From contig OX424563.1 of assembly GCA_949152475.1 (NCBI GenBank), positions 26,571,001 to 26,635,000 on the forward strand: DNA of 64,000 bases, in the 5' to 3' direction. Shown one piece after another: positions 54,966 through 64,000 of the stretch. The position numbers and the translations under genes are program-made. The DNA is from Terebella lapidaria. Taxonomy: Eukaryota > Annelida > Polychaeta > Terebellida > Terebellidae. Positions within the stretch are counted from its first letter, which is position 1, and every line of letters begins with the position of its first letter. Under the pieces are notes generated by a model. It saw nothing but the letters and a program-made list of their open reading frames with translations. It did no database searches and was not told the origin of the DNA.

Positions 54966-57009
54966 TCACAGAAGATAGAACTCGAGTTAATCTACAATAT
55001 GAACTTGGTTTGAAGTCTCTAGGGCGATTAGAACCGAAGTTATGGGCATTTATCATGTTTATGTGTTTTTGACATTTTATTTGACCTTGACCTTTGACCT
55101 AGTGTCCCCAAATTTCACCCATTTCCAAGTATATACAAAAGCATTTCATAAGTACAATTTGGTCATGATACGTCCAAAACTGTGGCTTGTAGAGCGGTAA
55201 TATACGAAGAACAAACTAGATTTTGATGATAACAATAGAATGCAAAGCAGTTTTTCCGTTGCCATGGCAACATTTTACAGGCGAATCTGACTAAAATCAA
55301 TGGGTGCCTGGCTTTGAGCCTAAAGAATGTTCCCATAAAGTTTGGTGATGATCCGACCTAAACTGTGATATGTTTCAGTTAGTTTGAAAATTTGACCTTG
55401 AAGTTTTGAATGTGTCCTCATTTTTGCGACCAAGTTCAAAGTCAATTATGAAATTGACATGTACGTATGATTACCATGCCTCTTCTGAATGATATGGTTC
55501 GAATTTTATGAGACTACAAGGATTCAAGCAGATGTTATAAGCGAAAAGGTGATTTTCTGGGATTTCGATGACCTTGACCTTGACCTTTGACCTTTGTATT
55601 TCAATTCGTAGAGGTCAATGCTATTAATACGCATGTCAAGTTTCAAGATATTCCATACAGTATTGACGCTGTTATGGCCTTTTGAAATTTCGGTAACTTG
55701 ACGTTTATGACGTCATTGTGACGTGAGTGTACGTCGCAGCGCCGAAAATAAGGTATCACTGCAATCAGGGAGACAAGACCTTTCAAACGATATACTACTC
55801 GATATGATTCGCTGACCTTCGTACTTGACCTTGACATTCACCTCATGGCGAACTTCTCAAGGTCAAAGTCAAATGCCAATGTCAAGGTCGCAGAAGATAG
55901 AACTCGAGTTTATCTACAATATGAACTTGGTTTGAATTCGCTAGCACAAAAAAAAACGGAGTTATGGCCACTTATGTGTTTTTAACATTTTGCGTGACCT
56001 TGACCTCGACTTTGGACCTTGAGTCACAAAAATTGTGCATTTCATGTGCATGAATATATATATTATATCTGTAAAATTTCATCAGAATCAAACAAAATTT
56101 GTGGACACTATGACCGTTTGAAATTTTGAAAAATTAACGTTTATGACGTCACTGTGACGTCAATAAACGTCACATCTCAAAACTCATGAAAAGGTATGTA
56201 CCAGGGAATCAAGACCTTTCATTTGATATACTACTTGATAGGTTTCAGTTAGTTTTAAAATTTGATATTGGAGTTCTCCTAATATGACCTTGTTTTCCTG
56301 ACCAAGTTCAATGTCAATCATGAAATTGACATATTAGTCCGATTGCTATACCTCTTCTGAATGATATGGTTCAAATTTGATGAACCTACGACAATTCAAA
56401 CGGATGTTATTACCGGAAACGTGTTTTTCTGGGATTTTGATGACCTTGACCTTGACCTTTGACCTTTGCACTTAAATTCGTAGAGGTCATTGCTGTCAGT
56501 ATGCATATCAAGTTTCAAGAGATTCCATACAGTATTGACGATGTTATGGCCTTTTGAAATTTCGGGAATTTGACGTTTATGACGTCATTGTGACGTCAGT
56601 GTACGTCGCAGCGGCGAAAATAGGGTATCACTGCGATCAGGGGGTCAAGACCTTTCCAATGATATACTACTCAATATGCTGCGCTGACCTTCGTACTTGA
56701 CCTTGACTTCGACCTGGGCGAACTTTTCAAGGTCAAGGTCAAATGTCAAGGTCAAGGTCACAGACGATAGAACTCGAGTGTATCTACAATATGCACTTGG
56801 TTAGAAGTCTCTAGAATGATTAGAACCGGAGTTATGACCACTTATGTGTTTTCAACGTTTTGTGTGACCTTGACCTTGACCTTTGACCTAAGGTCACCAA
56901 AATTCAACGGTTTCCAGCAATATAACTAGGCATTGTATCCATACGATTTGGTGATGATCCGGCCAAAACTGTGGCCTGTAACGTGCAAACAGACAGACAG
57001 ACACACAAA
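54966..57009. repeat. ~2.0-kb repeat block C, copy 1
   Basis: Runs from TCACAGAAGATAGAACTCGA to the (CAGA)n end near 57008. It recurs at 57755-59917 with offset 2789 and very few differences. It contains repeated TGACCTTGACCTTTGACCT tracts, paired TGACGTCA words and one GTTGCCATGGCAAC (55258). Confidence 0.92.
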
Positions 57010-57754
57010 CAAACGAGAGGCCATAGGCCACGCACTTGCCGGAATTACCTTGACTTTTGAACTTGACGTCTTGTCAGGAGCTCATTGTGAGGTTATAATA
57101 GACGTCAATTATCTCAAGAATCATTCTCCAATACCAGATTCGTTTGAAGTCTCTAGGATGATTAGAGTCAGGAGTTATGGTCACTTATCTGTTTTCATTG
57201 TTTTGCATGACCTTGACCTTGAGATGTGGCCACTTATGTGTTTTCGCGATATGGTGCGCTGAACTTCGTATTTGACCTTGAATTTCACCCTATGCGAACT
57301 TCTCAGGGTCAATATCAAAGGTCAAGTTCAAGGCCACAGAAGATAGAAGTCGAGTTTATCTACAATATGCACTTGATTTGAAGTCTCTACGACAATTAGA
57401 ACCGGAGTTATGGCCACCTATGTGTTTTAGACATTTTGCATCACTTTGACCTTCGTCATTTGTCATCAATTCTATGCTGCAAACATACTGGGAAAGGGGT
57501 TTTTGAATATGCATGATAAAATTCTGTTTATATTATCACCGAACAAAATCATAATATCTTCTAATGCTGAGTTTCCTTTGAAATTTTACCGATTTGATGC
57601 CACAAAAACGTCAATTACGTCAAAACGGATATATCGATTGAGCTAAAAATAGATGGAGACTATCATCGAAAGAATCCACATCGCTTGCATCTGTTAGATC
57701 TGCAATACATGTTATAACTTTGCACATCTGACACTCAAAAGGCCTAAATGTCAG
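57010..57754. repeat. ~746-bp repeat block D, copy 1
   Basis: From CGAGAGGCCATAGGCCACGC to CCTAAATGTCAGT. It recurs at 62698-63443 with offset 5688 and near identity. At 57755 it is cut by block C copy 2, whereas at 63443 it continues into module B, so block C copy 2 was joined into it. Confidence 0.9.
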
Positions 57755-59917
57755 TCACAGAAGATAGAACTCGAGTTAATCTACAATATGAACTTGGTTT
57801 GAAGTCTCTAGGGCGATTAGAACCGAAGTTATGGGCATTTATCATGTTTATGTGTTTTTGACATTTTATTTGACCTTGACCTTTGACCTAGTGTCCCCAA
57901 ATTTCACCCATTTCCAAGTATATACAAAAGCATTTCATAAGTACAATTTGGTCATGATACGTCCAAAACTGTGGCTTGTAGAGCGGTAATATACGAAGAA
58001 CAAACTAGATTTTGATGATAACAATAGAATGCAAAGCAGTTTTTCCGTTGCCATGGCAATATTTTACAGGCGAATCTGACTAAAATCAATGGGTGCCTGG
58101 CTTTGAGCCTAAAGAATGTTCCCATAAAGTTTGGTGATGATCCGACCTAAACTGTGATATGTTTCAGTTAGTTTGAAAATTTGACCTTGAAGTTTTGAAT
58201 GTGTCCTCATTTTTGCGACCAAGTTCAAAGTCAATTATGAAATTGACATGTACGTATGATTACCATGCCTCTTCTGAATGATATGGTTCGAATTTTATGA
58301 GACTACAAGGATTCAAGCAGATGTTATAAGCGAAAAGGTGATTTTCTGGGATTTCGATGACCTTGACCTTGACCTTTGACCTTTGTATTTCAATTCGTAG
58401 AGGTCAATGCTATTAATACGCATGTCAAGTTTCAAGATATTCCATACAGTATTGACGCTGTTATGGCCTTTTGAAATTTCGGTAACTTGACGTTTATGAC
58501 GTCATTGTGACGTGAGTGTACGTCGCAGCGCCGAAAATAAGGTATCACTGCAATCAGGGAGACAAGACCTTTCAAACGATATACTACTCGATATGATTCG
58601 CTGACCTTCGTACTTGACCTTGACATTCACCTCATGGCGAACTTCTCAAGGTCAAAGTCAAATGCCAATGTCAAGGTCGCAGAAGATAGAACTCGAGTTT
58701 ATCTACAATATGAACTTGGTTTGAATTCGCTAGCACAAAAAAAACCGGAGTTATGGCCACTTATGTGTTTTTAACATTTTGCGTGACCTTGACCTCGACT
58801 TTGGACCTTGAGTCACAAAAATTGTGCATTTCATGTGCATGAATATATATATTATATCTGTAAAATTTCATCAGAATCAAACAAAATTTGTGGACACTAT
58901 GACCGTTTGAAATTTTGAAAAATTAACGTTTATGACGTCACTGTGACGTCAATAAACGTCACATCTCAAAACTCATGAAAAAGTATGTACCAGGGAATCA
59001 AGACCTTTCATTTGATATACTACTTGATAGGTTTCAGTTAGTTTTAAAATTTGATATTGGAGTTCTCCTAATATGACCTTGTTTTCCTGACCAAGTTCAA
59101 TGTCAATCATGAAATTGACATATTAGTCCGATTGCTATACCTCTTCTGAATGATATGGTTCAAATTTGATGAACCTACGACAATTCAAACGGATGTTATT
59201 ACCGGAAACGTGTTTTTCTGGGATTTTGATGACCTTGACCTTGACCTTTGACCTTTGCACTTAAATTCGTAGAGGTCATTGCTGTCAGTATGCATATCAA
59301 GTTTCAAGAGATTCCATACAGTATTGACGATGTTATGGCCTTTTGAAATTTCGGGAATTTGACGTTTATGACGTCATTGTGACGTCAGTGTACGTCGCAG
59401 CGGCGAAAATAGGGTATCACTGCGATCAGGGGGTCAAGACCTTTCCAATGATATACTACTCAATATGCTGCGCTGACCTTCGTACTTGACCTTGACTTCG
59501 ACCTGGGCGAACTTTTCAAGGTCAAGGTCAAATGTCAAGGTCAAGGTCACAGACGATAGAACTCGAGTGTATCTACAATATGCACTTGGTTAGAAGTCTC
59601 TAGAATGATTAGAACCGGAGTTATGACCACTTATGTGTTTTCAACGTTTTGTGTGACCTTGACCTTGACCTTTGACCTAAGGTCACCAAAATTCAACGGT
59701 TTCCAGGTTAGAAGTCTCTAGAATGATTAGAACCGGAGTTATGACCACTTATGTGTTTTCAACGTTTTGTGTGACCTTGACCTTGACCTTTGACCTAAGG
59801 TCACCAAAATTCAACGGTTTCCAGCAATATAACTAGTCATTGTATCCATACGATTTGGTGATGATCCGGCCAAAACTGTGGCCTGTAACGTGCAAACAGA
59901 CAGACAGACACACAAAT
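57755..59917. repeat. ~2.16-kb repeat block C, copy 2
   Basis: Same as 54966-57009 plus a 118-bp internal tandem duplication (59588-59705 and 59706-59823, starting GGTTAGAAGTCTCTAGAATG). After CACACAAA it diverges from copy 1. Confidence 0.92.
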
Positions 59918-60489
59918 GAAATCGCTCGCTGCTGCTGACTTGACGGCTGAAAGCCTTCGCTGGTACAGCGAGTACTTGCCGGAATTGAAGAAAGAAAACT
60001 TTGACCTTGAGGGGTAATGTCAAGGGCAAACGACACGACCAAGGTCCTTCAAGAGAGGGCTTTCAATATGCGCCAAAAATAAAAAAAAAAGCATTGGAAT
60101 CAGGGGCTCAAGGCCTTCCCAACGATATACTCTTCAATATGGTGCGCTGACCTTCGTACTTGACCTTGAATTTCACCTTAGGCGAACTTCTCAAGGTCAA
60201 GGTCAAATGTCAAGGTCAACGTCACAGAAGATAGAACTCGAGTCATCTACAATATGCACTTGATTTGAAGTCTCTGGGACGATTAGAACTGGAGTTATGG
60301 CCACTTATGTGTTTTAGACATTTCGCATGACCTTGACTTTCGTCATTTGTCATCAATTCTTTGCTGCAAACATACTGTGAATGGAGTTTTTAAATATGCA
60401 TAATAAAAGTCTGTTTATATATGTTATATTATCACCGTACAAATTCATAATATCTTCAAATAATGAGTTTCCTTTGAAATTTCACCGAT
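59918..60489. repeat. Mixed TGACCTTGA-rich repeat
   Basis: A hybrid of block D-like words (GACTTTCGTCATTTGTCATC, ATACTGTGAATGGAGTTTTT) and TCAAGGTCA tracts leading into module B copy 2. No gene. Confidence 0.7.
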
Positions 60490-61240
60490 TTGTTGCCACA
60501 AAAACGTCAATAACGTCAAAACGGATACATCGATTGAGCTAAAAATTAATAGAGAACATCATAGAACGAATCCACATCGTTTGCATCTGTTAGATCTGCA
60601 GTAAATGTTATAACTTCGCACATCTGACACTCAAAAGGCCTGAATGTCAGTCTGAAATCACGTTCGACGTCATTATGACGTCAATTGACGTCCGATTCCA
60701 AAAATAACAACAGATTTGGAAACTACTCTCAAAGACCTTTTAAACGAGCTACTATTCGATATTTTTGCAAAAGGTCAAGGTCAAGGTCATTTTTTAGGTC
60801 AACTTCGACCTCAGGCGCTTGCAAAGGCTATCGGTCAAACGCCTTAGGTGTAAATACAAAAATTGTTAGGCTAAGTGAGTGCAATACTGTGGATTTACTT
60901 TCGTGTCTCTATCTTGCTTACTTCCTGAGATATAGTGACCTACATGGTTTTCGCTTGCGGGTCAATATTGACCTTGACTTTCGACCTTTGACCTTGAAAT
61001 TTCGTGAAACAAAAGAAATTGTCCTTGGCTATAAACAGGTGTATCGTTAGATTTTTACGCACATTATTGACGCTTTTATCAGCATGGACAGCTTGAAACA
61101 TGCAATTTCGCTTATAATGGGACCGATTTTGTTGCCATAGAAACGTCAATTACGTCATAACGGATTGACCGATAGCGATAAAAATTGATACTGACCATCA
61201 GGGGCCAGTCCCACATCGTTTCCAGGCATCAGATCGAAAA
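60490..61240. repeat. ~720-bp module B, copy 2
   Basis: Same order of words as 53640-54400, about 85-90% alike by eye. It carries TTATGACGTCAATTGACG and TCAAGGTCAAGGTCA tracts. The open frame 60685-61050 is shared only in part. Confidence 0.85.
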
Positions 61241-61559
61241 TCGGAGAAGGTGACCTCCAAGGTCAAATATTCGACCTCGGCGAACTTCTCAAGGTCAAGG
61301 TCAAGGTCACAAAAGATAGAACTCGAGTATATCTACAATATGAACTTGGTTTGAAGTCTCTAGGACGATCAGAACTGGAGTTATAGGCACTTACATGTTT
61401 TCGACGTTTTGCATGACCTTGACCTTGCCCTTTGACCTAGATACACCAAAATAAGACGTTCTCTGCGCGGTATTCTAGAGAATATGTGCACCAAATTTGG
61501 AGGAAATCGGATGAGAAATGTGGACGCTAGGCTGTAAACAAGCACACAAATGAAATTTT
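61241..61559. repeat. TCAAGGTCA-rich linker
   Basis: CTCAAGGTCAAGGTCAAGGTC followed by GATAGAACTCGAGTATATCT and TGACCTTGACCTTGCCCTTT, ending AACAAGCACACAAATGAAAT. It links two copies of module B. Confidence 0.7.
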
Positions 61560-62330
61560 ACCGATTTGTTGCCACAAAAACGTCAATTACGCCAAAACAG
61601 ATGTATCGATTGAGCTAAAAATTGACAGAGAGCATCACAGGACGGATCCACATCGTTTGCAGATGTTAGATCTGCAGTAAATGTCATAACTTTGCACACC
61701 TGACACTCAAAATGACTGAATATCAGTCTGAAATCACGTTTGACGTCATTATGACGTCAATTGACGCCCGATTCCAAAAATGACAACAGATTTGGAAAGT
61801 ACTCTCGAAGACCTTTCAAACGAGCTACTACTCGATATTTTTGCAAAAGGTCAAGGTCAAGGTCATTTTTGAGGTCAACTTCGACCTCAGGCGCTTGCGA
61901 AGGCTATTGGTCATAGGCCTTAGGTGTAAATGCAAAAGTTGTTAGGCTAAGTGAGTGCAATACTGTGGATTTACTTTCGTGTCTCTGTCTTGCTTACTTC
62001 CTGAGATATAGTGACCTACGTGGTTTTCACTTGTGGGTCAATATTGACCTTTACTTCCGACCTTTGACCTTGAAATTTCGCGGAGCGAAAGAACTCGTCC
62101 TTTGCTATAAACAGGTGTATCATTAGATTTTTACGCACATTATTGACGCTTCTATCAGCATTGACAGCTTGAAACATGCAATTTCGCTTATAATGGGACC
62201 GATTTCGTTGCCATAGAAACGTCAATTACGTCATAACGAATTGGCCGATTGGGCTAAAAATTGACATTGAGCATAAGGGACCGGTCCCACATCGTTTCCA
62301 AGCATCAGATCGAAAATCGGAGGAGGTGAC
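61560..62330. repeat. ~720-bp module B, copy 3
   Basis: Third copy, starting CCGATTTGTTGCCACAAAAA; the coding potential of the other copies is not kept. Confidence 0.85.
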
Positions 62331-62697
62331 CTCCAAGGTCAAATATTCGACCTCGGCGAACTTCTCAAGGTCAAGGTCAAAGGTCAAGGTCAAGGTCACA
62401 AAAGATAGAACTCGAGTATATCTACGATATGCACTTGATTTGAAGTCTCTACGACGATTAGAACCAGAGTTATGGCCACTTATGTGTTTTCGACGTTTTG
62501 CGTGACCTTGACCTTGACCTTTGACCCACCTTCACCAAAATAGGACGTTTTCTGCGCGGTATACTAGAGAATATGTACACGAAACTTGGAAACAATCGGA
62601 TAAGAAATGTGGACGTTATCGTGTAAACAGACAAACAAACAAACACATCCACGAACGAACCAACATACTTGCCGAAATCGAAGATTCCGGCAAGTAA
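62331..62697. repeat. TCAAGGTCA-rich linker with (CAAA)n end
   Basis: CAAGGTCAAAGGTCAAGGTC tract, GACCTTGACCTTGACCTTTG, then ACAGACAAACAAACAAACAC and an inverted CTTGCCG..AATC/GATTCCGGCAAG pair at 62671-62695. Confidence 0.7.
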
Positions 62698-63443
62698 CAA
62701 ACGAGAGGCCATAGGCCACGCACTTGCCGGAATTACCTTGACTTTTGAACTTGACCTCTTGTCAGGAGCTCATTGTGAGGTTATAATAGACGTCAATTAT
62801 CTCAAGAATCATTCTCCAATACCAGATTCGTTTGAAGTCTCTAGGATGATTAGAGTCAGGAGTTATGGTCACTTATCTGTTTTCATTGTTTTGCATGACC
62901 TTGACCTTGAGATGTGGCCACTTATGTGTTTTCGCGATATGGTGCGCTGAACTTCGTATTTGACCTTGAATTTCACCCTATGCGAACTTCTCAGGGTCAA
63001 TATCAAAGGTCAAGTTCAAGGCCACAGAAGATAGAAGTCGAGTTTATCTACAATATGCACTTGATTTGAAGTCTCTACGACAATTAGAACCGGAGTTATG
63101 GCCACCTATGTGTTTTAGACATTTTGCATCACTTTGACCTTCGTCATTTGTCATCAATTCTATGCTGCAAACATACTGGGAAAGGGGTTTTTGAATATGC
63201 ATGATAAAATTCTGTTTATATTATCACCGAACAAAATCATAATATCTTCTAATGCTGAGTTTCCTTTGAAATTTTACCGATTTGATGCCACAAAAACGTC
63301 AATTACGTCAAAACGGATATATCGATTGAGCTAAAAATAGATGGAGACTATCATCGAAAGAATCCACATCGCTTGCATCTGTTAGATCTGCAATACATGT
63401 TATAACTTTGCACATCTGACACTCAAAAGGCCTAAATGTCAGT
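62698..63443. repeat. ~746-bp repeat block D, copy 2
   Basis: Near-identical to 57010-57754, here continuous with module B on its right. Confidence 0.9.
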
Positions 63444-64000
63444 CTGAAATCACATTTGACGTCATTATGACGTCAATTGACGTCCGATTCCGAAAGTGAC
63501 AACAGATTTGGAAAGTACTCTCAAAGACCTTCCAAACGAGCTACTACTCGATATTTTTGCAAAAGGTCAAGGTCACTTTTGAGGTCAATTTCGACCTCAG
63601 GCGCTTGCAAAGGCTATCGGTCATACGCCTTAGGTGTAAATGCAAAAGTTGTTAGCCTAAGTGTGTGCAATACTGTGGATTTACTTTCGTGTCTCTATCT
63701 TGCTTAGTTCATGAGATATAGTGACCTATATGGTTTTCACTTGCGGGTCAATATTGACCTTGACTTTCGACCTTCGACCTTGAAATTTCGTGGAACCAAA
63801 GAAATCATCCTCGGCTATATACAGGTGTATCATTAGATTTTTATGCACATTATTGACGCTTTTATCAGCATGGACAGCTTGAAACATGCAATTTCGCTTA
63901 TAATGGGACCGATTTCGTTGCCATAGAAACGTCAATTACGTCATAACGGATTGACCGATTGCGCTGAAAATTGATATTGACCATAAGGGAACGGTCATAC
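63270..64000. repeat. ~720-bp module B, copy 4 (cut by window end)
   Basis: Fourth copy, overlapping the end of block D and running out of the window at ACCATAAGGGAACGGTC. Confidence 0.85.

Noticed and set aside
53826-63935. Repeated open frames in module B (for example 53826-54281 and 60685-61050)
   Set aside because: Lengths and ends differ between copies through indels; no protein-level conservation beyond the DNA repeat.

Overview
This is invertebrate genomic DNA: small phase-matched exons with GT/AG splice sites, AT-rich introns, and a heavy load of Penelope-like retroelements, fold-back DNA elements and tandem repeats. No operons, ribosome binding sites, rRNA, tRNA or CRISPR are visible. 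The protein repertoire (C-type lectin plus many sushi/CCP domains) and the repeats fit a marine invertebrate (lophotrochozoan, cephalochordate or similar), but I cannot fix the phylum from sequence alone.

The host content is one pair of tandem paralogues on the + strand. Receptor A (exons 9174-16374) and receptor B (exons 34378-40938) share one exon plan: a two-exon C-type lectin-like domain (CTLD), one long Thr/Ser-rich mucin-like exon, nine sushi domains each on its own phase 1-1 exon, and a last exon with a transmembrane helix and a short cytoplasmic tail. This is a selectin-like layout (lectin head, CCP stalk, membrane anchor) without an EGF domain and with a mucin spacer. I modelled every junction by aligning A to B; all exon lengths keep frame. 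Two short signal-peptide exons (21926-21995 and 23881-23944) lie in duplicated ~1.1 kb segments between the genes. Both end in the phase needed to join the CTLD exon, so they are the best first exons for receptor B. No signal exon was found for receptor A. The gene duplication also carried 3' flanking DNA (about 17850-18800 matches 41140-41600 and 43180-45110).

Mobile DNA. At 1-3165 lies a Penelope-like element (PLE-1) with an upstream SGNH/GDSL-like ORF, a reverse transcriptase (RT) ORF and a GIY-YIG endonuclease ORF. At about 26098-28257, inside the presumed first intron of receptor B, lies a second PLE-type RT (PLE-2) without GIY-YIG; 3' pieces of it occur at 19860-20285 (minus) and 31743-32017 (plus). 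Long-inverted-repeat DNA elements lie at 4129-4841, 7560-7975, 9611-10620, 30613-31178, 32470-33490 and 49713-50619, with a TTAA-flanked MITE at 50901-51265. A decayed Tc1/mariner transposase (minus, about 41690-42650) is followed by a nearly perfect 1357-bp tandem duplication (42339-45052).

From 46.6 kb to the end no host gene is supported. Two arrays of a ~338-bp repeat (46740-47930 and 51720-53480) carry an RFX/X-box-like palindrome in each unit. From 53.6 to 64 kb there is a mosaic of long repeats full of TCAAGGTCA/TGACCTTGA and TGACGTCA words, including a ~2.1-kb block present twice (offset 2789) and a ~746-bp block present twice (offset 5688).
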